Of a stretch of DNA of 6,046 nucleotides, positions 1-6,046 are shown piece after piece. The translations under genes and the position numbers were made by a program. The first letter of the stretch is position 1. Every line of letters starts with the position of its first letter. Source of the DNA: Opitutaceae bacterium (lineage in GTDB: Bacteria; Verrucomicrobiota; Verrucomicrobiia; Opitutales; Opitutaceae); the NCBI GenBank assembly GCA_005786775.1, contig SYDD01000234.1, positions 1 to 6,046 of the forward strand, read 5' to 3'. The notes under the pieces were generated by a model, which was not told where the DNA came from, did no database searches, and was given only the letters and a program-made list of their open reading frames with translations.

Positions 1-1
1 C

Positions 2-964
2 GTGGCCCACCGCGCTCTCGTGGCGCAGGCGGCGGGAGGCGTCGTCCACGGGCCACGGCGCGCACGCCGCGTAATCCGCCCCGCCCTCGTGGACCGAGCT
101 GTGCTCGCCCCGCGCGAACCGTCGCCACAGCGAGGTGACCAAGGCACGGCGGTACTCCTCCCCGCTCCGGACGTCGCTGATCGGGTTGAACGCGCGGGCC
201 AGCGCTGCCGCGACCGCCTCAGCCGCCGCATCAATCTGCCGGCCCAGCAGGGCGTCCTCCGCCTCCCCCGCGCGGAGGGGGCGCTCGGCGACGCCGCCGT
301 ACGCGAGGCGGGCGAGCCGGACCACGCCGGCGGCATCCGTGTCGACGACGAAGGCCGCCGAGACGATGCTGATGTCGAGTTCGCGCCGGTGGGAGACCTT
401 CAGGAAATCCGCGCGCCGCGTGCAACCCGCCGCGGGCGCGTAGGCCGGGAGCACGATCTCGCGGATGATCTCGCCCGGCTGGAGCACGGTGCGCCGGTAA
501 CCGGTGAAGAATCCGGCCAGCGGCACGGTCCGGTCGCCCCGCGCGGACGAGAGCACGAGCTCGGCGTCGAGCGCGAGTAGCACGGGCGCGCTGTCGCCGA
601 TGGGCGAGGCGGTCGCGAGGTTGCCTCCCAGCGTGGCCCGGTTCCGGACCTGCCGCGAAGCGAACCAGCGGAGCATCCGCGCCAGCGGGGGACAGCCGGG
701 GGCGACCTTCTCCTCGATCGCGGTGAGCGGGACGGCACCGCCAATCCGCCAGCCGCCCTCCGGGGTCGGCGCCAGCACGGCCAGTTCCGGGATCGCCTCG
801 ACGGAGACGAGCCGGGGAAACACGCGGGCCTTCTTGTTCACCTCGACCGCGATCTCGGTGGCCCCGGCGATCAAGCGGGCATCGGGGAAGGCTTGCAGCA
901 GCGCCAGCAGTTCGGCGAGCGAGGCGGGACGCAGGAAGCTGCCCTGCTCCGTGCCGTAGGCCAG
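2..964 (-). CDS. xdhA: Xanthine dehydrogenase, FAD domain fused to start of Mo domain (partial at both ends)
   Basis: Oxidises hypoxanthine and xanthine to urate in the cytoplasm; this part binds FAD. The minus-strand frame is open from 1018 down to the left edge. From codon 959-961 (residue 1) it reads 320 residues: FAD-domain start RPASLAEL (11-18), the FAD loop AGATEIAVEVNKK (32-44), the family hallmark TLGGNLATASPIGD (110-123), then FTGYRRTVLQPGEIIREI (152-169). The CO-dehydrogenase-flavoprotein C-terminal domain covers about 182-285. After a short linker, RRLRHESAVGH (310-320) resembles the first residues of the molybdopterin subunit (XdhB: R-P-L-P-H-x-S-A-x-G-H), with no stop between, so FAD and Mo parts look fused as in eukaryotic XDH. 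The N-terminal [2Fe-2S] domains are missing: upstream the frame enters puuD sequence, has no ATG, GTG or TTG start, and hits a stop at 1019-1021. Family call is firm; fusion is likely; the 5' loss is clear. Confidence 0.87.
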   Translation of the reverse strand, partial: MAYGTEQGSFLRPASLAELLALLQAFPDARLIAGATEIAVEVNKKARVFPRLVSVEAIPELAVLAPTPEGGWRIGGAVPLTAIEEKVAPGCPPLARMLRWFASRQVRNRATLGGNLATASPIGDSAPVLLALDAELVLSSARGDRTVPLAGFFTGYRRTVLQPGEIIREIVLPAYAPAAGCTRRADFLKVSHRRELDISIVSAAFVVDTDAAGVVRLARLAYGGVAERPLRAGEAEDALLGRQIDAAAEAVAAALARAFNPISDVRSGEEYRRALVTSLWRRFARGEHSSVHEGGADYAACAPWPVDDASRRLRHESAVGH

Positions 965-975
965 CGGGGGCGGTG
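959..975. other. Head-to-head junction of two 5'-truncated purine genes
   Basis: Leftward from about 961-964 the minus strand is recognisable xanthine dehydrogenase (LAYGTEQGSFLRP). Rightward from about 973 the plus strand is recognisable PuuD (VLALIAAAGVALRHFF). Neither gene has its N-terminal half, and only about ten GC-rich bases separate the two. No insertion sequence, target duplication or long inverted repeat is visible at the point. Three origins fit: a deletion across a divergent xdh/puuD pair, an inversion with breakpoints in two co-oriented genes, or a chimeric assembly. Confidence 0.75.
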
Positions 976-1401
976 CTCGCGCTGATCGCGGCCGCCGGCG
1001 TCGCCCTCCGGCACTTCTTCAACCTGCGGCACAAGGGCACGCTGGACTGGCGGTTCCCCGCGCTCGGCGCGGCCCTGCTCGGCTTCGTCTGCTGGTGGAT
1101 CGCCCCGCGCGCCCTCCCGCTCCCGCCCGTCGAGGGTCCGGTCACCTTCAACCGGGTGCGGACCATCGTCGGCCAGCATTGCGTCAACTGCCACGCGCCC
1201 ATCCCCACGTTCCCCGGGCTGGCCGCCGCCCCGGGCGGCGTGCTGCTCCACGAGCCGGCCGAGATCCTGCGCCACGCGCAGCGCATCCACCTCCAGACGG
1301 TCGTCACGCGGATGATGCCGCTCGGCAACGTCACGCAGATCACCGACCAGGAGCGCGCCGTCATCGCGGCGTGGATCCAGGCCGGCGCGCGCGCGGACTA
1401 G
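973..1401 (+). CDS. puuD: C-terminal fragment of urate hydroxylase PuuD (cytochrome c domain)
   Basis: PuuD is an inner-membrane, cytochrome c-linked urate oxidase that turns urate into 5-hydroxyisourate and passes electrons to the respiratory chain. Only 142 residues are present, against roughly 400 for the full protein. They start inside a membrane helix (LALIAAAGVALRHFFNLRHKG, about 2-22), followed by a last membrane segment (about 28-45), and then a c-type heme domain: heme-binding CVNCH at 70-74 and probable axial Met in RMMPLGN (113-119), ending DQERAVIAAWIQAGA. The catalytic multi-helix N-terminal domain is absent; the frame upstream of 973 reads through antisense xdh sequence with no membrane character. 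The GTG at 973 is only the first in-frame start candidate and is probably an internal Val codon. As it stands the product cannot oxidise urate. It could be a rearrangement remnant, an assembly artefact, or less likely a stand-alone membrane-anchored cytochrome c. Confidence 0.82.
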   Translation: MLALIAAAGVALRHFFNLRHKGTLDWRFPALGAALLGFVCWWIAPRALPLPPVEGPVTFNRVRTIVGQHCVNCHAPIPTFPGLAAAPGGVLLHEPAEILRHAQRIHLQTVVTRMMPLGNVTQITDQERAVIAAWIQAGARAD

Positions 1402-1454
1402 GCCCGCGCCGGGACCAGCGTTGACGAGGCCGCGCCGGATCGTTTGCTGGCGCG
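1402..1454. other. Short gap between puuD fragment and gpt
   Basis: These 53 nt hold no ORF of note, no clear Shine-Dalgarno for gpt and no T-tailed hairpin. A 9-mer (CCGCGCCGG) occurs twice as a direct repeat, which is unremarkable at this base composition. gpt could be co-transcribed with puuD across this gap. Confidence 0.4.
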
Positions 1455-1976
1455 ATGGGCGACGCCTCACGCTACGACGACGAGATTGTCATTTCCTGGC
1501 CGGAACTGCACCGGGACGCCCGGTACCTCTCCGAGCAGCTGCACACGCAGGGCACGTGGTCGGGTATCATCGCCATCACGCGCGGCGGGCTCGTGCCGGC
1601 CGCGCTGGTGGCCCGCGAGCTGGAGATCCGCCTCATCGACACGGTCTGCCTCGCTAGCTACGGGGCGGGCGGGGACGGCGGCGCGGAGCAGCAGCAGGGC
1701 GCCATGCGGGTGCTGAAAGGCGTGGCGGGCGACGGCGCGGGTTATCTCCTGATCGACGACCTGGTGGACACCGGACGCACGGCGCAGGTCGTGCGCCAGC
1801 TGCTGCCGAAGGCCTATTTCGCCACGCTCTACGCGAAGCCGGCGGGCCGGCCGTTCGTCGACAGCTGCGTGAAGGAGTTCAAGCAGAACAAGTGGATCTA
1901 TTTCCCCTGGGATATCGACTACCGCTTCTCCCGCCCGATCAAGGACAGCGGCCGCGTCGGCCGCGCCCGCGACTAA
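1455..1976 (+). CDS. gpt: Xanthine(-guanine) phosphoribosyltransferase
   Basis: Cytoplasmic or membrane-associated purine salvage enzyme that transfers phosphoribose from PRPP to xanthine or guanine (and weakly hypoxanthine), giving XMP or GMP. The 173 residues align end to end with E. coli Gpt (152 aa): pyrophosphate loop TRGGLVP (42-48), IDTVCLASY (61-69), PRPP-binding loop LLIDDLVDTGRTA (98-110) with the acidic pair D101-D102, AKPAGRP (127-133), and base-contact segment WIYFPWD (147-153). The mobile hood loop after SY (about 70-85) is glycine- and glutamine-rich and longer than in E. coli, and there is a short basic C-terminal extension (SGRVGRARD). ATG 1455 is chosen because the homology starts about ten residues in; no clear Shine-Dalgarno is visible. 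It follows the puuD piece by 53 nt on the same strand, fitting a purine cluster, and ends 11 nt before the convergent dsbD-type gene. Confidence 0.94.
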   Translation: MGDASRYDDEIVISWPELHRDARYLSEQLHTQGTWSGIIAITRGGLVPAALVARELEIRLIDTVCLASYGAGGDGGAEQQQGAMRVLKGVAGDGAGYLLIDDLVDTGRTAQVVRQLLPKAYFATLYAKPAGRPFVDSCVKEFKQNKWIYFPWDIDYRFSRPIKDSGRVGRARD

Positions 1977-1995
1977 CCTGACGCCGCTCAGCGGC
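1948..1995. terminator. Possible hairpins at convergent gpt/dsbD ends
   Basis: A perfect 7-bp inverted repeat with a 3-nt loop (GCGGCCG-CGT-CGGCCGC, 1948-1964) lies in the last codons of gpt. A second 5-bp stem (GCCGC-TCA-GCGGC, 1983-1995) spans the 3' end of the convergent dsbD gene, its loop being that gene's stop codon. Neither has a T-run, so intrinsic termination is uncertain; in DNA this GC-rich such stems also arise by chance. Confidence 0.25.
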
Positions 1996-4060
1996 CGAGG
2001 GCGTCGAGCACGATCCCGGGGGTGAGCAGTTCCGGGAGGAGGACCGGTTCGGCGCGACCGGGCTGCCAGATGACGTTGAAGGGCACGGCCGAGCGCTGGT
2101 AACGCGCGAGTTCCGCGGTGATGCGCGGATCGCGGTTGGTCCAGTCGGCCCGCAGGGTCGCGATCCGGCGCTCGGCGAAAACCCGGCGCACCTCCGCCGA
2201 GCCGAACACGAGCCGCTTGTTGGTCTGGCAGGTGGCGCACCACCGAGCGGTGAAATCGACGTAGATCACGCGGCCCTCGGCCCGCAGACGCTCCACCGCC
2301 TCAGGGCTCCACGCCTCCCACGTCACGTCGGCCGTGGCCGCGCCGGGCGCGGGGACGGCCCGGGGCCAGCCGAACCAGAACGCCAGCGCGCCGCCGACGA
2401 CCACGGCCACCACCGCCGCCCGGGGCCGCCGCGGCCGCGCCTCGGGGGCCGTCCAGCGCCCGTACAGCCAGACCGCGAAGGCCACGACAACGAGGCTCAG
2501 CAGCAGGTGCAGGAACCCCTCCTCGCTGGTCTGCGCCGCCAGCACCCACACCAGGTAGCCCACCGTGCCGTAGAGCGGGAAGGCCATCAGCTGCTTGAAC
2601 GTCTCCATCCACGCGCCCGGCCGCGGCAGGAACCGCACGAGGTCCGGGAACGCCGAGAAGCCCAGGTAGGGCGCCGACAACCCGACGCCGATCGCGGTGA
2701 AGAGCAAAAACGACTCCAGCGGCGGCACCGTCAGGGCGGCGCCCAGCGCGGGTGCGAGGAACGGGGCGCTGCAGGGCGTCGCCACGACGGTCGCGAGCAC
2801 GCCCGTGAAGAAGGACCCGCCGAAGCCGCCCTTTGCCTGGAGGTCGCCGCCGACCGCGGTGGCCGCGAGGCCAAATTCGAAGAGGCCGCTCAGATTCAGC
2901 GCGAACACCAGCAGCAGCACGGCGAGGCCATAGACGAACGGCGCGGACTGCAGCTGGAAGCCCCAGCCCAGCTGGTCGCCGCCCGCCCGCAGGAGCGCGA
3001 GCACGCCCGCCAGGGTCCAGAACGACACCAGCACACCCGCGGTGAACACCAGCCCGTGGGCGGCCACGCGCGCCCGCTGCCGCCCCGCCTGCTCGACAAA
3101 ACCCAGCACCTTCAGGCCGAGCACCGGGAATACGCAGGGCAGCAGGTTGAGGATGAGGCCGCCCACGAACCCGAGGAACAGCGTCCCGGCCAGCGGGGCG
3201 GCGGCGACCAGCGGGACATCCACCGTCAAGCCGGGGAGCGTGCCGTCGGCGCGGAACCCGTTCGCCGCGGTCAGCACGCCCGTGAGCCGGGCCACGTCCG
3301 GCGGCGTCGTGGGGTCGAGCTTCAGCGCCAAGGTGAAGCCGCCGCCCGGCGCGGGCGTCAACGGCTGGTCGACATCGTACACCACGCGATTGTCCGCGTC
3401 GAAGAAGCGCAGCGCACCCGGATCCCGCGGCGCGCCCGGGCCGGCCGGGGACACCGTGAGCTGCACCGCGGCGCCCTCGCGCACGGCGGCGACGCGCCAG
3501 CCGTCATCGGAGCGGGGCAGGCGGGCGAGGGTCTCGGCGAGGCGCGGGCCCCACTGGGGATCCGCCGTCGGCGTGGCGCCAGCCACCGGGAGCGTGAGAC
3601 TGACCGCCGCGCCGCCGGGCACGCAGATCGTCTCGCACATCAGCCAGTCCGCCTTCGCCTTCAACTCGACGGAGAAGCCCTCGAGCGTGGCGGGCGGGGT
3701 GAGGACGACCGGGAGCAGGAGGTCCCCTTCGTAGCCGTGGCCGACGATGTTGCCCGTCTTGTCGCGGAGGAGCAGCGGCGCGGGCCAGAGGATCGGTCCG
3801 GCGGTCCAACCGGGGGGGAGTTGCCACGCGAGCGTGGTGGGCAGGCCGGTGCCGGGGTTGAGCCAGTAGGTGTGCCAGTGCGGGTCGTGCTGGAGCCGGA
3901 GGGCAACGGTCACGGGCCGGCCGGCCTGCACGGCAGTCTCGGCGGCGACGAGCGAGCCCTTCACGGGCGCGGGGGCGGCCCCGCGGAGCCCGGATGCCAG
4001 CGCGGCGGCGAGGACGAGTAGCAGGAGCGGCAGGGAGCGGAGCGGCGGCATTGGGACCAT
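1988..4060 (-). CDS. dsbD: ScsB/DsbD-type thiol:disulfide interchange protein with C-terminal thioredoxin domain
   Basis: Inner-membrane reductase that relays electrons from cytoplasmic thioredoxin to the periplasm, serving disulfide isomerases, cytochrome c maturation or peroxide-reducing partners. The 690 residues hold all three DsbD parts. A signal peptide (about 1-28) is followed by an N-terminal periplasmic domain of the DsbD/ScsB type with YWLNPGTGLPTTL (65-77) and a redox pair in WLMCETICVPG (C142, C146). The membrane domain (about 288-566, eight likely helices) carries the paired half-repeat cysteines NLLPCVFPVLG (C309) and ATPCSAPFLAP (C430). The C-terminal thioredoxin-like domain has ARWCATC (C608, C611) and cis-Pro VP (659-660). 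No key residue is missing. ATG 4060 gives the longest form, but AGG sits directly against it; ATG 4051 (Met4) has that AGG 9 nt upstream and gives a cleaner signal peptide, so it may be the real start. No scsA/scsC-type partner gene lies in view. Confidence 0.93.
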   Translation of the reverse strand: MVPMPPLRSLPLLLLVLAAALASGLRGAAPAPVKGSLVAAETAVQAGRPVTVALRLQHDPHWHTYWLNPGTGLPTTLAWQLPPGWTAGPILWPAPLLLRDKTGNIVGHGYEGDLLLPVVLTPPATLEGFSVELKAKADWLMCETICVPGGAAVSLTLPVAGATPTADPQWGPRLAETLARLPRSDDGWRVAAVREGAAVQLTVSPAGPGAPRDPGALRFFDADNRVVYDVDQPLTPAPGGGFTLALKLDPTTPPDVARLTGVLTAANGFRADGTLPGLTVDVPLVAAAPLAGTLFLGFVGGLILNLLPCVFPVLGLKVLGFVEQAGRQRARVAAHGLVFTAGVLVSFWTLAGVLALLRAGGDQLGWGFQLQSAPFVYGLAVLLLVFALNLSGLFEFGLAATAVGGDLQAKGGFGGSFFTGVLATVVATPCSAPFLAPALGAALTVPPLESFLLFTAIGVGLSAPYLGFSAFPDLVRFLPRPGAWMETFKQLMAFPLYGTVGYLVWVLAAQTSEEGFLHLLLSLVVVAFAVWLYGRWTAPEARPRRPRAAVVAVVVGGALAFWFGWPRAVPAPGAATADVTWEAWSPEAVERLRAEGRVIYVDFTARWCATCQTNKRLVFGSAEVRRVFAERRIATLRADWTNRDPRITAELARYQRSAVPFNVIWQPGRAEPVLLPELLTPGIVLDALGR

Positions 4061-4159
4061 CCTGCCGAAGCCGGGCGGCGGGGCAAATCCGGATCGCTGA
4101 CCCCGCGCCGGCCGCCGGCCGGGCTTTGACTCCGGGCGCGGGGCGCGCTCAATCGCCCG
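4061..4159. promoter_or_regulatory. Divergent promoter region between dsbD-type gene and S9 peptidase gene
   Basis: The 99 nt between the two divergent start codons must carry the promoters of both genes unless they are driven from elsewhere. For the rightward gene TTGACT (4126-4131) matches a -35 box in five of six positions, but the hexamer 17 nt on (TCAATC, 4149-4154) is a poor -10 and lies almost on the ATG, so I do not call a defined promoter. The palindromic hexamer CCGGCC occurs twice (4108-4113 and 4115-4120), one base apart; this could be an operator or simply GC richness. No clear leftward promoter is visible. Confidence 0.4.
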
Positions 4160-6046
4160 ATGTCCCCCCTCCGCCGCCTCCTGTCCGCGGGCCTCGCCGC
4201 CGCGCTCGCCTGCGCCGCGGGCGCCGCCAGCGCTCCCGCCCGCCGCCCCCTGGTGCCGCAGGACCTCTGGGCGCTCCAGCGCCTCAGCAGCCCCGCACTC
4301 TCGCCGGATGGCCGCCAGGTCGTGTTCACCGTCCAGGAGTGGTCCGTGGAGCGCAACCAGGCCACCACCCAGCTCTGGCTGGCGGAGGTGGCGGGCGGCG
4401 CCCCGCGGCGCCTGACCACCGCGCGGGCCGCGGATGGTTCCCCGGTGTGGAGTCCGGACGGCACGCGGATCGCCTTCACGTCGAAGCGCGGCGACGACGA
4501 GAGCCCCGCCCTTTACCTCCTGCGCCTCGATGGCGGCGAACCGGAGCGGGTGCTGGAGTTGCCCTACGGCGTGTCCTCCCCGCGCTGGCTGCCCGACGGC
4601 TCCGGGCTGGTCGTGATCACGCGCGTCCTCCCGGAACTAGCGGGCAAGCTGCAGCCCGCGGACCTCGCGGCGCTCCGGCAGGAGCAGCGCCGACGCAAGG
4701 AGAGCAAGATCTCCGCCAAGGTAACCGAGAACCGCACCTACCGCTACTGGGACGCCTGGTTGACCGACGGCCTCGCGCACAAGCTCGTGCGCCTCGACCT
4801 CGCGACGAAGGCCCTCACCGATCTCACCCCCGGCTTCGACCGGCCCTTCTCGCTCGCGGGCGAGGGCGGCTTCACCCTCTCCCCGGACGGCCGAACCATC
4901 GCGCTCTCGATCAATTCCACCCCGCCGCCCTACCAGGCCAACCCGAACCAGGACCTCTATCTCGTGCCGATGGACGGCAGCGGCGCCCTCAGGAACCTAA
5001 CCCCCGACAACCCCGGTTCGGATTCCGGTCCGGTCTTCGCGCCCGACGGCAAGTCGCTCGTCTACCGGCGGACACGCACCGCGGTCGGCGCGGGCGAATC
5101 CGCGAAGCTCTGGCGGCACGAGCTCGCGAGCGGAGCCAACACCCCACTGACGGAGGCGCACGATTACGCGATCGACGAGGTCGTGTTCGCGCCGGACGGC
5201 GGGTCGCTGTGGGTGACCGTGGAAGACAAGGGCGCCGTCGGGGTCTTCCGGGTGCCGGCGGCCGGCGGGGCGCCGCAGCCCGTACTGCGGACCGGCGCCG
5301 CGTCGGGCCTGCAGGCGCAGGGCGGCGCCGTCGTGCTACTACACACCACGGCCTCGCGGCCCGACGAGCTTTTCGCGCTCGAGACCGCGACCGGCGCGCT
5401 GCGGCCGCTGACCCGCTTCAACGCCGAGCGCCTCGCCGGCATCGAGCTGGGCCGCGTCGAGGAATACTGGTTCACCGGCGCCGGGGGCGACCAGGTGCAC
5501 GGCTTCCTCTACTATCCGGCCGGCTACGATCCGGCGCGCACCTACCCGCTGGTGCAGCTGATGCACGGCGGCCCGCACACGATGAACCGCGACGCGTGGA
5601 ACTACCGCTGGAACGCGCACGCGCTGGCGGCGCCCGGCTACGTGGTCACCTGGATCAACCGCCACGGCTCGACCGGCTTCGGGGAGAAGTTCGCGCGCAG
5701 CATTCTCGGCGCGTGGGGCGACCAGCCGCTGGAGGACATCCTGCGCGGCACTGACCACCTCCTGCGCAAGCTGCCGAACCTCGATCCGAAACGCGTCGCG
5801 GCCGCCGGCGGCAGCTACGGCGGCTATATGGCGGCGTGGGCAGCGGGCCACACCGACCGCTTCGCGTGCCTCATCAACCACGCCGGCGTGAACGACTTCA
5901 TCACGCAGTACGGCGCGGACGTCACCAGCTACGGCTTCACCCAGGTTCTCGGCGGCCGGCCGTGGGACAACCCCGAGGGGATGCAGCGCAACAACCCCGT
6001 CACCTACGCGCGGAATTTCAAGACCCCGATGCTGCTCATCCACGGC
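4160..6046 (+). CDS. S9-family prolyl oligopeptidase-like peptidase, exported (3' end off window)
   Basis: Serine peptidase of the dipeptidyl-aminopeptidase/acylaminoacyl-peptidase group (COG1506), expected to trim short peptides in the periplasm. The 629 residues present start with a signal peptide (MSPLRRLLSAGLAAALACAA, cleavage around residues 20-25). A beta-propeller follows, about residues 35-425, with six visible PD40/TolB-type blade motifs carrying PDG at 49-51, 99-101, 145-147, 242-244, 295-297 and 345-347. The alpha/beta-hydrolase domain starts near 435: HGGPH (469-473), NRHGSTGFG (500-508), and the nucleophile elbow GGSYGGYM with Ser552. The frame is intact to the last base, ending at MLLIHG; the catalytic Asp and His lie beyond the edge, with perhaps 50-70 residues missing by family length. 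ATG 4160 is supported by the signal peptide directly after it, though no Shine-Dalgarno is seen. Family is secure; the exact substrate (dipeptidyl, acylaminoacyl or other) is not. Confidence 0.93.
   Translation, partial: MSPLRRLLSAGLAAALACAAGAASAPARRPLVPQDLWALQRLSSPALSPDGRQVVFTVQEWSVERNQATTQLWLAEVAGGAPRRLTTARAADGSPVWSPDGTRIAFTSKRGDDESPALYLLRLDGGEPERVLELPYGVSSPRWLPDGSGLVVITRVLPELAGKLQPADLAALRQEQRRRKESKISAKVTENRTYRYWDAWLTDGLAHKLVRLDLATKALTDLTPGFDRPFSLAGEGGFTLSPDGRTIALSINSTPPPYQANPNQDLYLVPMDGSGALRNLTPDNPGSDSGPVFAPDGKSLVYRRTRTAVGAGESAKLWRHELASGANTPLTEAHDYAIDEVVFAPDGGSLWVTVEDKGAVGVFRVPAAGGAPQPVLRTGAASGLQAQGGAVVLLHTTASRPDELFALETATGALRPLTRFNAERLAGIELGRVEEYWFTGAGGDQVHGFLYYPAGYDPARTYPLVQLMHGGPHTMNRDAWNYRWNAHALAAPGYVVTWINRHGSTGFGEKFARSILGAWGDQPLEDILRGTDHLLRKLPNLDPKRVAAAGGSYGGYMAAWAAGHTDRFACLINHAGVNDFITQYGADVTSYGFTQVLGGRPWDNPEGMQRNNPVTYARNFKTPMLLIHG

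Noticed and set aside
2..580. 192-residue plus-strand frame at the left edge
   Set aside because: It is the exact codon-register complement of the xdh gene, open only because GC-rich codons rarely give stops on the other strand.
955..980. Insertion sequence or site-specific recombination site at the xdh/puuD junction
   Set aside because: No terminal inverted repeats, transposase remnant, direct target repeat or core-site-like symmetry could be seen around the point.
231..1364. 377-residue minus-strand open frame spanning the xdh/puuD junction
   Set aside because: It is a different frame from the homology-supported xdh reading and antisense to puuD; Arg/Ala/Gly/Pro-rich composition with no domain is typical of shadow frames in GC-rich DNA.
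2507..4021. 504-residue plus-strand open frame antisense to the dsbD-type gene
   Set aside because: Fully overlapped by a gene with three recognisable domains; the antisense product is Arg/Glu/Gln/Gly-rich and low-complexity without family motifs.
4108..4120. Twice-repeated CCGGCC palindrome as an operator
   Set aside because: Too short and too likely by chance at this GC content to call a binding site; kept only as a remark in the intergenic entry.
3994..5754. 586-residue plus-strand open frame overlapping the S9 peptidase in another frame
   Set aside because: It is Arg/Pro/Ala-rich without motifs, while the frame starting at 4160 has signal peptide, propeller motifs and the GxSxGG nucleophile.
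5339..6043. 234-residue minus-strand frame antisense to the hydrolase domain
   Set aside because: It mirrors the conserved peptidase codons; no independent homology or start context.

Overview
The window is a very GC-rich bacterial segment (strong G/C preference at third codon positions) with five genes and little non-coding DNA. Two encode envelope proteins with Sec-type signal peptides, a ScsB/DsbD-type disulfide reductase and an S9 peptidase, so the organism is Gram-negative-like. The gene set and the single-chain style of the xanthine dehydrogenase fit a Verrucomicrobiota/Opitutaceae-like bacterium. That placement is an inference from general resemblance and is weak; no rRNA or taxonomic marker is present.

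Left part (about 1-1976): purine metabolism. On the minus strand, running off the left edge, is a xanthine dehydrogenase piece. It starts abruptly at its FAD domain and reads without a stop into what looks like the start of the molybdopterin domain, so FAD and Mo parts appear to be fused. Head-to-head with it, at about 961-973, begins the C-terminal third of a PuuD-type membrane urate hydroxylase (last transmembrane segments plus a cytochrome c domain) on the plus strand. Both genes lack their N-terminal parts exactly where they meet, so this point is a rearrangement or assembly junction and the most notable thing here. After 53 nt comes an intact xanthine/guanine phosphoribosyltransferase (gpt). 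Together these genes would oxidise hypoxanthine/xanthine to urate, oxidise urate onward, and salvage xanthine/guanine to nucleotides.

Middle (1988-4060, minus): a complete 690-residue ScsB/DsbD-type thiol:disulfide reductase, convergent with gpt (11 nt apart). It would carry electrons from cytoplasmic thioredoxin across the membrane to periplasmic or c-type cytochrome substrates.

Right part (4160 to right edge, plus): an S9-family prolyl oligopeptidase-like exported peptidase, cut by the window edge before the catalytic Asp and His. It diverges from the disulfide reductase across a 99-nt gap that must hold both promoters.

No RNA genes, mobile elements, CRISPR arrays or convincing long repeats were seen. 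I found no sign of a wholly new system; the junction at about 965 is what deserves checking.
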